Of a DNA stretch of 64,000 bases, positions 1-12,379 are shown one piece after another. Each line of letters begins with the position of its first letter. Position 1 is the stretch's first letter. Both the position numbers and the translations under genes were made by a program. The stretch covers positions 248,001 to 312,000 of the forward strand of contig SNVD02009784.1 in the NCBI GenBank assembly GCA_013180625.2, written 5' to 3'. Source of the DNA: Boswellia sacra. Its lineage: Eukaryota > Streptophyta > Magnoliopsida > Sapindales > Burseraceae. Under the pieces are notes generated by a model. It made no database searches and was not told where the DNA came from. It saw only the letters and a program-made list of their open reading frames with translations.

Positions 1-766
1 AACCTGCAGTTTAACGCACACTTAGCTGGAATTACTCATCCTCGGCTCAACACCATAGAATTTCTTTATAGCGAAGAAAAGAAAGTGGAAATGATAAATC
101 AACTATGAAATCAGTGAAAAGCTGAGACCCAGTTGTCGCTGAGACGATTTTTTATAGTGAAGGGGATAAACTAAAAACTTTGATCAAGGTCATTTTAGGA
201 ATATTGAGGGGTGTATAGGGTAAAATTTTAGTTTTTCAAATTGATTACTGGGTTTGCCTCACACTTCTGGTTATCTGAGCGTCGACCAGTGGCCTTTATA
301 AAAGGTAAGTCTGTTTAGCCTGCTGTTGTTTACCATAAAAGTTACATTAGTGCTTGTTACGCAATCACGAGTCTTAGATAGGTAAGCTTTTGTATGCTAT
401 TAAGTTTTGTTTCAGTCAAACCCTTATATTGGTATTAATCCTCTGTGTACTCTTTAATTTTATTTACGTTTCTTGATTGTTGATGTGCTATTTTATTGGA
501 ATCAAAAGGAAGGTAGAATGCATGTATCTATGGTTTTATAAGTTCTATTTGTGCAGAAATTCCTTATTGGGGGAATTACGAATTTTTATGAAATTCATTA
601 ATTGTTATTTGAAACTAATTTTTGGTATAAAAACTAGGCATGCTAGAGATCTATTAGATTTTTTTTTCTCATAAATTCTTAATATACGAGTTTTGGTGAA
701 TTATTACAAGCAACCGTGGTATGCTGATTATACTGTCTTAGAACATGTGCTATAGGAAATTTTTAC
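1..766. other. Unassigned AT-rich sequence
   Basis: No coding frame, RNA gene or recognisable repeat terminus can be supported here. The open frames are short and resemble no protein I know. The last ten bases (757-766, aaatttttac) are the left target-site duplication of the Mutator-like element that follows. Confidence 0.5.
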
Positions 767-979
767 GGGTTAATATCACAAACCACCCCTATGTTTGGAT
801 TAATTACACACAAAGTCATCGTTTACAATTTTGTCACAAGCTACCCCTAACTTTTGACAAAAATCACGGACCACCTTTCCGTTAAAAACTCCGTTAGATG
901 TTCGTAAATAAGAAAAAATAGCAGGGTTAAAATAATAAAATAACAGAAAAAGTCAACATGTAAAGTGGGAGTCAACATA

Positions 980-3792
980 TAGGGGTGGCAATTTTTGACA
1001 CGACACGCGAACACGACTTGACACGACACGGATTCAAGCGGGTTTGGGTTTTGGCTTATTTGTGTTCGTGTCGAAGATGTCAACCCGTTTAATAACCATG
1101 TCGTGTTCGGGTTGAGAGTCTTCAACACGCGAACACGATTATGACACGACACGATTACGACACGTGTAACACGAATAACATGAATACATATTTAACACGA
1201 TTAACACGAATATTGACACGATTACAAAATAATATTAAATTTAAAAATATTAAATTTAATATTTTAATTTTAGACATTTTAGTCTTTATATTAATCCAAA
1301 TTTTAAAATAAGTATATAATTTTAAAACGTAATAAATTTTAATGCTCAGGGTAATTTTGTCATTTAACCAAAATTGAAACCTAATTGACTAATTGATTCA
1401 AAATTGGAAATCGAAATGGGAAAGTTGGAAACCTAATCTGTCTAAATAACGCGTGAACGACTCTCCTCACCGCCGCCAGCCATCTGCTATCCTCCGCTAA
1501 TCGTCACGGCTTCAGCTGCTCAGCACCATCGCTCCACCATCTAGTCCTGCCCTTCTAGTGACCACATCCTCCAGTCTTCCAGTCCTCATCACGATCACGG
1601 GCCATAGCCAAGGGAAGCTGCCAGCAGCCTTTCTCTATCTCCTATCCTCACTACCGCCAGCCGTCACAGCTTCACCACACTCCATCGTCTAGTCCTCTCC
1701 CTGTCCTTAAGCTGTGACCACAGCCCTCCAATCGTCCAGTCCATCTCGTCACAAACACACTGTAAGTTCATCAAATAAAAATGGTTTGGCTTTGTTGTGG
1801 TTCTGGAGCTAGAGCTAGACCTGATGTGCTTGCTTAATTTTCTCCTTCTAGGTTGTTGCGACGAGAACTCAGCACACTTGTTCCTGTTCACAGCGCCATT
1901 CGGCTGCTTGTCTTGTCTCCAAGCTGCCCAGTGGAGGCAGCTCCTCCATCCAAGGTCTATATTTCTGTCTTTGTCCCGCTTTTTACGATTTTCCTAGCAT
2001 TGTCAGTCTTAGATTCATAATATTGAATTTTATTGAGTTAAACTTTAGTGGAATCTATTGTAAATTAAGGGGGAAAAAAGCATGATTAAGGAGCTTCAAG
2101 TGTCAAAGGAAATTTGTGAGTTTTGGAAATCTGTGCTGGGTGTTTGATCAGTGTAGATGTGAATGGTGGCATTTGGATTTGTCTGGTTCTGTTTCATAAT
2201 TATAAATATACACTTTGAGATCCAGCCATATCGATCTATACAGGATATTATAGCATTTTCGTTAACATACAGGCTGGAATCTTAAATTAAACAAGGTTAA
2301 ACTGGTGTAATTTACAGTTTTTTACACGTACTTATAGTGGTTGGGGCCATTTGAGCTGTTGGATCCTGAAAAAGAACTAGAACACCGAAATTGAATTTCA
2401 GTTTCATCAATCCCTGATGCATGAAGTCAAAAGAAATGAGTGAAGGTTCAACATAAATGACGCTTTTAATAAGTTTTGTTGGCATGAGAAGTTTAAAATT
2501 ATTGATTCACTGAACCCAAATTTTCGATGAGATAAAATTAGGTGTGCTGCAGTTTGATGAGTCCAGTATATAACAATAATAATAATGCTGGCCATGACGG
2601 GATACGCTCTCTTAGGTAATTAGAATATTGAATGAAAATTTGAACTTGTCTATAGCAACTGCCCAAATAAGGGTGTGTTAGGCCATTAACTCTAATATTT
2701 TGGAACCAATTAAGTTCATCTACATGTGTATTCTCTTATTACTTGAAACGAGAAAAGGACCAAACCAAGTCTTTGTTTCTACTAATGCTGGATAGTTAGT
2801 CAGCAAAAAAGATCCATTATTATTATGTCGAGTACTTTGCTATTTTCATACATGACTTTGATTAAAGTTGTGACTTTTAGCTCTAAGCCACCAGTGCCGT
2901 GCATGGTCACATCTATTTTTCTAGGATCAAAGCGAAGTCTTTGATTTCTAGTAAGGATAATGGATGGTTAGTCAGTAGAAAAGTTCCATTATTGCTGGAA
3001 AATCTTTAAAAATAGGCTGGAGATTAATTTATAATATGTCTTATATAATTCTATAATATGATTTTTTTCATAAGTATGATTTTTCTTTTTGTAGGTTGCT
3101 TAAGAGTTGAAGAGGAGATGGATAAGAGTTGAAGAACTTTTTTGTGTTTGTTTGTGATGCACTTAATTGTGATTTGTGATGAATAACTGTAACTTTATAG
3201 TTTGTTTGTTTGTGATGAACTTGTTCAAAGTCATCCATAATTTGGGAATGTGATGCATGTTTATTTGAGATTTGATGGACTTTATTTTTATTAATTTTGT
3301 TGTATTTGAATTGTTAAAGTTGTTTTCTTATGGTAGTTGTATTGCATTTGAAGTTTGTTTGATTTTTTGGTATTTAATCTTGTTTAATTTTGTATTTTTT
3401 GTTATATCTTTTTCATTTAAAAATATGTTTTAATGTATATTCATTTCATAATCTTGTTGTAAATGTATAACGTGTCATAATCGTGTTGTAAATGTATAAC
3501 GTGTCGTAATCGTGTTAACAGGTCATAACCGTGTCAATCGGGTTGTGTCAATAATATAAACGTGTCTTAATCGTGTTAGACGGGTCGTGTTCGTGTCTAA
3601 CATGAGTACAACCCATTTATTATTCGTGTCAGCTTGTCGTGTCGTTTTACCCGTTTATTAATCGTGTCGTGTTCGTGTTGAGTCACAGTGACATGAATAA
3701 TAAAGGGGTCGTGTTCGTGTTGGGTCAATCTTTATTATGTTACAGCTCGACATGACACGAACACGATCCGCGAACACGAATTGCCACCCCTA
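980..3792. mobile_element. Non-autonomous hAT element with ACACGA-rich subterminal repeats
   Basis: The termini are TAGGGGTGGCAATT and its inverse complement. The eight bases tcaacata flank it exactly (972-979 and 3793-3800), the hAT duplication length. Both subterminal zones (about 1000-1230 and 3470-3780) are dense with variants of acacgacacg and cgtgttcgtgtcg, likely transposase-binding repeats. The interior has a C/T-rich block at about 1450-1760, made of two degenerate copies of a ccgccagcc...tccagtcctc unit. It also has a diverged direct repeat at about 2758 and 2924 (agtctttg...ggttagtcag). No hAT transposase frame was found. The element interrupts the Mutator-like element, so it is younger than it. 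Confidence 0.88.
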
Positions 3793-3809
3793 TCAACATA
3801 TATAAATGA

Positions 3810-4385
3810 GTTAATATCATAGACCACCCCTATGTTTTGCCTTAATCACACCTAGAGTCAACGTTTACAATTTTTGTCATTGCCTACCCCTAACTTTTGA
3901 AAAAATAATTATGAAGCACTCTTCTGTTAGTTTGACCATAAAATGATGTCAGATTTTCATTTTGCAGTTTATGTAAACACATATAAAGTGAAAATAAATA
4001 TCACTTTAAATAAACACATATAAAGTGAAAAAAAAAAAGCTTTTCACTGCTCCCTAGCAGAGCGACTCACCACCGTTTTCTAGGATTTTCAAAATAAAAG
4101 TATTTTTTTGAGATTTTTGATCTGGATTTCTTCTACATTATGTGTCCTTTACTTGAAAATTGAACTAAGAGTATTTGAAATAGTTTCCAATAAATAATAC
4201 TTTTTTTAATGAGTGAAAATGAAGAAATTTCAACGAAAGAGGTCTAAGATTACGAGCTTCACTCAAACTAATAGAAGGGTGATCCGTGATTTTTTTAGAA
4301 GTTAGGGGTAGCCTATGGCAAAAATTGCAAATGAAGACTCTAGGGTAATTAAGCCAAAATATAGGGGTGGCCTGTGATATCAACC
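3810..4385. mobile_element. Second, degenerate copy of the same Mutator-like family
   Basis: The left end (from 3810) and right end (to about 4385) repeat the accacccctatg and tagggg terminal sequence of the outer element in inverted orientation, with more differences. The copy lies inside the outer element, next to the hAT insertion. No matching target duplication is visible, so it may be an old nested insertion or a product of rearrangement. A short motif, cacatataaagtgaaa, occurs twice inside it (about 3979 and 4016). Confidence 0.65.
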
Positions 4386-4597
4386 TTTTTTTCAAATTCT
4401 TTTGAAGGGTATTTTGATAATTGCAATAGTTTTGGACAGAAATTTGACGTCATCTAACGGTCAAATTAACGGAAGGGTGGTCTGTGATTTTTTTTCAAAA
4501 GTTAGGGATAGCCTATGACAAAAATTACAAACGATGGCTTTGGGTGTAATTAAGCCCAAACATAGGGGTGGTTTGTGATATTAACCCAAATTTTTAC

Positions 4598-4842
4598 AGT
4601 GTCTTAAACATGTCAGAAATTTTTGAAAGAATGGCCGATTGGCCCTACTGCTTGTCTACTACTTGCGAGGGTGACTTAACAAGAATATACTACTTGAATT
4701 AAACATAACTACGCCTACAGCTTTTGTCGTGGAGCACACTGCGCCGAACCCAATTAATATGAAATGGCATGCGTTGAAATCTCTTCAGGTATCTATCGAT
4801 CGTATCTTTGTTTGCATCTCCGTGAATTACGTAACCTTGTTC
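4598..4842. other. Unassigned flank between Mutator-like element and Tat 5' LTR
   Basis: Single-copy-looking sequence with short open frames on both strands and no recognisable product. Confidence 0.4.
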
Positions 4843-4847
4843 GTAAG

Positions 4848-5584
4848 TGTAATCGCTATTTCTGATAAACACCGATTCCCAGAAATACATTCATACCGGA
4901 AACAGATTTAACAATTATCTTGTTTCAGTATATATCTTGTTTCCGATACTGATGGGCTTAGAAACGAAACTTTACCCATGCTCTCAACATGTCTTAAAAA
5001 ACCAAATCATTTGACATGTACTCCATAACAGAATAAATCTTTATAATATTCGAGATGATGCCACGTAGACAAGGGAATGGTTAGGATGAGTTACATGGTG
5101 AAATTTTGAATATAAAAGACAAAAGGAAACTTTTGGAAGGTAGGTTGATTCTCTTATACTTGAAACACAAGAAAACATTACCAAACAAAGGAGACTAACT
5201 CAAGCATCAGAGGGTTTTTGCCAAGAAAACCCTTGGTAATCCTTTACTATGCTTTGTTTTGTAGAAATTTAAACTCTAGAGAAGGGAGAGAACCCCAGTT
5301 TAAAGTTTGATCTGATCGACGTTGGTAATAAATTTATTTTTTACTTGAACTGCATGGAGCTCTATGTTGTTGGACATTATGTATTGAGTATTTACGCAGT
5401 TTGGCTTAAGCTGAGCTTGTAGTTCTTTTACTCTTACTTGTTTAAGGATTGCCCTGGATAACATGAAAATATTGTAAGAAAGGTTGAATTGCATATATTA
5501 TTTTGTGCTAATGTTTTGTTTGTTATTGCACTTTTGAGATCCATTTGCCTCGTGTTGTCTGTGAACCAAAAATCACTGACAACA
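4848..5584 (+). repeat. Tat 5' LTR
   Basis: Begins TGTAATCG and ends caaca. A TATA-like tataaaag lies at about 5110. It aligns along its whole length with 53647-54564, but with many substitutions: by eye, 12 mismatches in the first 58 aligned bases. That makes it the oldest-looking LTR pair in the window. Confidence 0.85.
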
Positions 5585-5607
5585 TTTTTTGCACTATCTA
5601 TGGGAAT
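5585..5607 (+). promoter_or_regulatory. Degenerate primer-binding site of the Tat element
   Basis: The sequence just inside the LTR, gcactatctatggga, resembles the ggcgccgtctgtggga type found next to many plant gypsy 5' LTRs. It has several substitutions, so the primer tRNA cannot be assigned firmly. Confidence 0.4.
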
Positions 5608-5683
5608 TCGAATAAGCAATATTTTCTCTTTTTTGGCTCTTTAGTTGTTCTGCATGGAAATAGCGCATCTAACTCTCAAGACA

Positions 5684-7669
5684 TGCTTGCTAGATCGAGA
5701 GAAACGAGAATGATGACAAGACAACAAGCCCAATCTCAACAAATCACTGAGTTAAAAAAACAAATTCAAAAGATGGAAGAAAGGTAAGTTGAGGATAGAG
5801 AACGGATACAAATTTGCAAGTAGCTATTGGAAATGGAGAAAGTTAAACAGGCTGAGACAACTGCTATAGTCCTAATAGAAACCCAACCAAACACTCTTCA
5901 AACCCAGGAACCCAAATGCACCTTCCCACCTTCACTTTTTACTTGGCAAGTAGTACCGAGTAACCACAACTGACACTGGGACAACCTCTAGTGGGTGAAA
6001 ACCCTTAGTGGGTGAAAACCCAAACCCACTTGTTGAAAATGCCTAGATACCAAACACTTAACCTAAGTAGAATCCTCAAATGGAAGAAGGCGTTGAAGTT
6101 AGGAGTTGCCACACCCATAGTCAAATAGCTAGCTCAAGGCCCTGTGGCAAAAACCCTCATTGCCATGTTGATCTCAGGAATAAGCTAACAAAGCAGTGAT
6201 CAAAGAGGTGATTGATTCCTACTGCCATTATGAGTGTGCCCAAAAACAGTAATGGAGGTGACAAAGGAATTACTAGAATAAATCTAGTGATTACTCCAGG
6301 AGGAGAAAATCAATTGAGGTTGGACAGTCAAAATACCAGAGGAGCATAATGTGGAGTAACAACTTTGTTAGGGAATCATAATTAGGAAGGCAATACTCCT
6401 AATAAGTAATAGCAATTACTCATGGCCTTGAACAATCAGGTTCAGGCACTAAATAAGGAATTGCATGAAAAAAGCAACCCAGTTGCTACAGAGTATAGTC
6501 TTAACTCTTCCTTTATGGATGAGACAACCAAATGCAATTTCCTCTCAATTTCAGCATTCCAACTGCTAACTTATATGAGGGAAAGAAAGATCCAGTGGAA
6601 AACCTTGAAAACCTTAGGGTGTATATGGAACCCCTCAATCCAATAGATGCAATGCTTTGTAGAGCTTTCTCTATCACAGTAACTAGACTAGCAAGGCAAT
6701 GGTTCAGATCCTTACCATATTGCTCTATAGTGACTTTTTAACAATTATGTCAACAGTTTGCTGCCTATTTTAGTGTGGTGAAATTGTTGACAAAGTCTAT
6801 GGACTTCTTATTGAGTATAAAATAGTGAGCTGGAGAGTCGATCATGAGTTACATAGAGAGGTTCCACACTAAGTTGACATCAACAGAAGCATTTAATGAG
6901 CCAGTGGCTCATAGTGCATTTCTTCAAGGAATGTGCGACAACAGAGTCTTTCAGCACATAAAAGATTTTCAGATAACTATAAGGTAGCTTATCATAAGGC
7001 CATCCAAATAGCTTGAACAAATGAAGAGATTGACAAAAAATCTGAGGGGAAGGAAAGATTCGATGGGAGGGAAAAGAAGATATGGATGTTGCAAACAAAA
7101 AGAACTTTAGGAGAGATCGTTTTCAACCACCTCCTCCATCTCGAAAACCATTTAGCCTGAGGATGATCTTTACTGAATCTAATCATGACCATAGAGATTC
7201 AAATCAATGAAATCCTCATGATAATTTTTCAAGACTACCGCCCCTTTGGTATGAGCCCAAGTACACAAACTATATTAAGTTCAATACAGAATGATCTAAT
7301 TTTTTTTCTACCCTAAAAACATCGAGCTTTTTCTACTCTCTAAGACCTATGTTTGGAGATCCAAGTAGAAGAAACCAGTATTGGGTTTATGAATTCCATC
7401 ATGATATGGGCCATGAGACAGAGGAATTCCGAGAACTCAAAGATGAGCTGGAGAGATTGGCTCGGGAAGGAAAGCTTCTTGATTTCAAAAAATATCTGAG
7501 AGTACACTACACTTGGAAAGAAACTTTAAAAGGCAAAAACAGTAGAGAACCTAGTCATAGTGACGAGAAAGATGCCAAGTCTCACAAGGTTATTCACACC
7601 ATCGAGGGGGAAAGAACATATATGGTGACTCCAACAATTCTCAGAAAAACTATGCTCAAAATAGGATAA
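5684..7669 (+). pseudogene. Tat gag, degraded
   Basis: Broken gag frame. An N-terminal coiled-coil-like segment (RQQAQSQQITELKKQIQKME) lies near 5720. The retrotransposon gag core follows at about 6540-6740 (motif LARQWFRSLP) and carries on past a stop near 6740. The C-terminal part near 7349-7500 contains YWVYEFHHDMGHETEEF, the Tat equivalent of the zinc-knuckle region, in which H and E/D residues are typical. There are several stops and frameshifts, so the protein cannot be made. Confidence 0.75.
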
Positions 7670-7699
7670 AGAAGCATTTATGGCCCAATCTCAGAGAAG

Positions 7700-8837
7700 A
7701 AAAAGGCACGATGACAGAATCATCCAGTTTTCGAAAGAAGATGCATATGGAGTAGTTTTTCCTCATGATGATGCAATTGTCTTCACCATCGCTGTGGCAA
7801 ATTAAAATTGTAAAAAGGCCTTCACAAACACAAGAAGTTTCGTTAATGTCTTCTATTATGATGCTTTCAAGGAGATAGAGTTGAAATAATCAATGTCATT
7901 CCCTGTATACACCCTCTTGATTAGTTTTCTAGAGAGACTATAAAGGCATTGGGATCAATTGAACTGCAAGTGAAAATTGGTGAAGGAAGGAATGCCAGAC
8001 ATTTGATAACAGAGTTCTTGGTTGTTGATAGACCAAGTGCTTGTAATATAATTCTGGGGCGATCATTCCTTTATGAAAGTCCTGATGCAATATGCATTTG
8101 TACTCAATAGATAAATTTTTTTACTTATGACAAAGTACGAGAAATAAAAAGTAACCAGTAGCAATCTCGAGAATGCTACAACAGTGTAGTCAAAGGATCC
8201 AATGCAATTACTAAAAATCATGAAATACCCAAGGAGGAGAAGCTTCTAAAAGTTTAGTACTATTCAAACTTGGTCCTTGGCATCTTGAAAGGACTACTAA
8301 ACTTGGAAGTAAGTTAGAAGGAGAGACAAGAGTGTAGATTCAAGATTTACTCCAATAATTTTGAAATGTCTTTGCTTGGAGTCATGAAGAAATGCCTAGG
8401 ATAAATCCGAACATCATCTATCATAAGCTGAACATTGATCCTAAAGCTCACTTAATCAGACAGAAGAGAAGGGTATTTGATGTGAAACGATATAAGGCTA
8501 TGAGTGTGGAAGTGGACAAGCTCTTACAAGTGTAGTTTATTAGAGAATCAAATTACCCAACTTGGCTCGTTAACCCAGTTTTGGTAAAGGCCAATAGGAA
8601 ATGGAGAATGTACATCAATTTTACAAACTCAAATAAAGCTTGTTTGAAGATAATTTCCACATTCGATGATTGACGAGTTAGTAGAAGTAATAACTGGACA
8701 TGAATTAATGAGCTTTATGGATGCTTTCGCAGGCTACAATTAGATAAATATGTACCAGTTTGATAAAGAGAAGACATCTTTTATCACTAACCAAGGCTTG
8801 TATTATTATAAAGTTATGCCTTTTTGTCTTAAAAATG
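7700..8837 (+). pseudogene. Tat protease and reverse transcriptase, N-terminal part
   Basis: Scattered frames give Tat protease-region motifs (VFYYDAFKE, near 7845) and the N-terminal reverse transcriptase (NIIYHKLNIDPKAH, near 8410, then FIRESNYPTWLVNPVLVK). The palm motif FCLKN ends at 8837, where a solo LTR interrupts it. The matching continuation (AGVTYQQLV) resumes at 17632, which places the insertion point exactly. Many in-frame stops are present. Confidence 0.75.
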
Positions 8838-10991
8838 TGTAGACACGTGATTTTTGAGAATTTGTGTCAAGCAATGTGAAATGCCTGAAATGACCTTGTA
8901 TGTAAAGAGAAGTGTGTTGAGGAGAAACTGACCTAGAAAATCGAGAGTTGACTTTGAAAGTTTACAAAAATTGATTAAAAAAGAATATGATAGTGACCCC
9001 ATACACTATTATGAAGATCCGATGTCTAGTTTCTGCAAAAATTTATAGATCATAAGTCAGAGTTCTGTACAAGAAGTTATGGTCAATTGAACACAACTAA
9101 CTCAGAGTGCATTGTTCACCCAATGGTACTGTTTGCCACCGATTGGCATTGTTCACTAATACTGTTCATCAAAATCCCACATTTTTTTTTCAATTTTTCA
9201 CTCCAAGGAAAGACTATATAAGCACACCTTTGACACATTTCTCAAACCATCTAGAAATCCTCTCTCTCTCCTTCTAGGACACACTCGTGAGAATTCATAG
9301 AAGTTATTTTTAGTTTAATATTTGGCAGTTTTTTATATTGCTCTAAACTAAGAAAGGGTATGTTCTGAGATTAGTTCTCTCTTCCCCCTTCTATTTTCTT
9401 CTTTATTTTTATTGCTTTAGACTAAGCATGTCTAGGTTTATTTTGCTTAGAATGAGCATGATTAGGATTTATTTTGATGCTTAAAAAGAATTTTAGGATT
9501 AATATGAGTTGTTTTAATCCCCGGTTGTTCTGCAAGATGGAAAAGAGTGTTAAGGTAAATCTGCACTCCCTCTTTTATTAGAAACATATTTAGGAGTTTA
9601 TTTTCTTTGCCAGTGCTTAATATCATGCTTAAGAGCACATGATCAGAATCATGATTAGGAATCAAACTTATGATTATTTTTTAAGCATGCTAAGAAGTAG
9701 CATAGAACTAGGCAAGAATTGCCTCAATTGATTGAAATTGCCATGTTTATCTTGATTGCTTGAAATGGGCTAGAATAGCCATATTTTGTTATGATTGATT
9801 GAATTAAGCTAGAAATGCCATGCTAGGCTAAAAGGGCCATATTTAGAATGGCATGATAGAATTATCTTAATTAGGCAGAATTTCCATAATAGAATTATCA
9901 AATCTAGGTAGAATTGCCATAATTTTAGTTTATGGCTTTAACTCAATTTTTTTTACAAATTTACGTATGAATATGTTGTAGAAGCTTGATAAGCATTGAA
10001 TAGAATCACATATGGTTGTTAGGAATTCCTTATTTATCAAGTCCCAAATTGATTGTATATATTGAATATATGATTTATATGAATGAATGAATGGATGCTT
10101 TGAAGTGTTTAGAAGTATAATTTACTTTATTTATTGAGGAATAAATGGATATAATCCTCCTCCCATTCCTTCATGGTTGAAAGGATATGTAACTCTATTC
10201 TTCTCATCTCTTTCTATGTATGACTATACATTGTCATTGGTTGGAATCACCTTACGTGTTTAAAAAAGATAAAACAAACCTTGTGTGCATAAAATGAACA
10301 ATAATAAGCGGACTGTAGAACAAAATTAGCTATTTTTATTTGGTACACCCTAGTAAAGGCTGGATTTATAGTAAGGTGGGCCAAAGGCTTGTAACTAACT
10401 TCCTAAACCCATCTTTGAAGGGATAATGGTAGTTTAGATCTTGAAGTGAGGAATCAGATTACCATCATCCAATTTCCCAATTAAAAATTGGGTTACGACT
10501 CTATTCTCCAGATGTGCCTATGGCTCGTTCACTACAAGAAATTTTCAAATATTTGACACATAAGCTTTACTTTATTTGAGGGTTTTTTAAAAGAAAGTCA
10601 AATATGATGTATTATGAAAAAGTCAACCCGTTTTTTTTCACTTATTTGACACTTTTTTATGTACTCAAATTACATAATTGCCACTTCATATAAATACAGT
10701 CCAAAATATCACATTTCCCATTTCCCTCGATTTATTTCATCGTTCCCTCTTCCATTTTGCCTTAGCCTGCTCTCTCCTTTACTGATTGAAATCACTTATC
10801 CCTGTCCTCAATACCACTATTAATTGAATCTTTCACTAATTTGTTTCCTCTCTCACACTCACTGACTCCCAGACTTCCTCGAATACTTCAACCCCAAAAG
10901 ACCAAATCAGCACCAAAAAGCATAATCCTGAGGAAGAGGAAGAGTTGGAAGGGGAGAGATCGTGGGTGGTGAAGAATCGTTGAAGAAAATA

Positions 10992-11133
10992 ATGGCTGTG
11001 ATTCAGCAACCACTCTTGCTCAAGCACTCTTGGACCTTCCAGTTCGATAACCCATCTATCAAATCAAAACAAGCTACCTTGGTAGCTTCATGCGCTCAAT
11101 CTATACATTTTCCTTTGTTGAAGAGTTTTGAAG
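10992..11133 (+). pseudogene. Captured exon 1 of eukaryotic initiation factor 4E
   Basis: After an ATG at 10992, the frame reads HSWTFQFDNPSIKSKQAT, the conserved start of plant eIF4E, the cap-binding factor (family form HSWTFWFDNPS). A two-base loss then shifts the frame, and SFMRSIYTFSFVEEF follows, matching the next eIF4E segment. The exon ends with a gt donor at 11134, where eIF4E intron 1 lies. A cap-region Trp is changed (W to Q or L), a stop replaces the Trp after VEEF, and later exons are missing. This is a captured fragment, not a functional gene. Confidence 0.8.
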
Positions 11134-11764
11134 GTGAATAAAATTATGTTCTTGATTTCGTTTTAATTTTTCTTGTGTTTCGTTGTCTAGAAAATTCAGC
11201 TAAAGTTTCTTTTTTTTTTCTTTTGCTTGAATTTTTCTTTTGGAGGATTAAAAAAGTTACATTTTGTAAGACATTAACAGGTTTTAAAGAAGGTGAATAT
11301 TCTGTCATTTTTTAAATTTTCATATATATTTCTTTTGGCCATGTTTTAAAGAAATTTGCTGGGTTCTTTCTTTTTTCTTTTTTTATAAGATGAGGAGAGG
11401 AAGGTCGAGAGGATAGGGTCGCAATTTCATACTATTTGGCCATGTCCTTTCTCAATTCCATTATGCTTGTTAAGCAATGTTCTAATTCTTACTAATTGTA
11501 AAAAAATTAGAAATAAGATGTGTGGTAGAAGCTCTTACTATAAGTACTTGTTTTGGCTACTTCAAAACTGGAATAGAAAAGGTGCAATATGGTTTCAAAG
11601 CATTGTTTCTTCCCTTTGGTGAAATTTTTGTGTAATTGTAATATTCTTGTTCCAAAGCTTACATTGTGTAATTATGAGATACTGTTAGAGATCTGATATA
11701 TTGTTGTAGTGTTTAGCTTTTTTCTACTAATTGATCTTAGTTTGAATGTTTCACTTGCCATAAG

Positions 11765-12379
11765 ATTATCTACATGGGGGAAGAGATGTCATGCATAGTT
11801 CGTGGCTGTCAAGGAGATTTCCACTTAATATGTGTAAAGGAAAGGCTTGGGATCTCTAATATGAAAAAGTTCAAATGCCCACAACATGTAAGATCCTATA
11901 TTATGAAAATTTTCTCTATTTATAACAATCTCTACAAGTAGCACTATAAAACTCTAACTGGAACTCTGTTTTGATGAAATTAATTTAAGTAACTTCTATT
12001 GGTTGGCACTGCATAGGTGCCTTATTGCATGTTTGTTCAATAATTTCTTTCTTAGTTTTATCTTTTCTAAAATTCATAATTATATGCAGATAAGAATCGT
12101 AATGTTTTTCTAATTGTTTGTGATGCAATGCCCTTTCTAATCTGATATAGTTCTAAGTTGAAATCATTGCTCATTAGCATTACTGCTCATAAATGTGACA
12201 TCTTAGTGTACTCAAACATGCTTCATTTGTTGATAGAAATTACAATGGCAATGTGTGCGATGTGATATCACATCATTTGATAAATGTGCATCGTGGCCTA
12301 ACAAGTGATTTATTGAGAACACCAACGAGGACGACTAGGTTGTTGGAGACATCCAACTGATTGGAGATCGGATAAGAAG
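11765..12379 (+). pseudogene. Captured PHD-region exons of an ASHR3-like SET protein
   Basis: Two exons keep splice sites. The first (11765-11887, followed by gtaag) encodes MSCIVRGCQGDFHLICVKER and then KKFKCPQH. The second (12237-12379, after tag, before gt) encodes QWQCVRCD, DKCASWPNK and CWRHPTDWRSDKK. The spaced Cys and His residues and the WRHP motif match, from memory, the PHD part of plant ASHR3 histone methyltransferases. In-frame stops occur after WPNK and near NEDD. The SET domain is absent. Confidence 0.65.

Larger units (their letters stand above)
767..4587. mobile_element. Mutator-like element with long terminal inverted repeats (outer copy)
   Basis: The left end begins GGGTTAATATCACAAACC and the right end finishes with its inverse complement. 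The similarity runs about 135 bp inward at each side (767-901 and 4453-4587), through the paired motifs ccgttag and ctaacgg. The ten bases aaatttttac occur exactly on both sides (757-766 and 4588-4597). A 9-11 bp duplication plus long inverted repeats is the signature of the Mutator superfamily. No transposase is visible, so the element is non-autonomous. Most of the interior is a nested hAT element and a second copy of the same family. Confidence 0.85.

Noticed and set aside
4729..4911. Small overlapping frames on both strands, considered as a host gene
   Set aside because: No recognisable domain or splice pattern, and the frame runs into the Tat LTR.
8838..10529. A complete nested LTR retrotransposon
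   Set aside because: No second LTR, primer site or coding region was found. A solo LTR explains the ends and the duplication.
10836..11027. Minus-strand frame across the eIF4E exon
   Set aside because: It is the antisense shadow of the captured exon. The plus strand carries the recognisable eIF4E motifs and splice donor.
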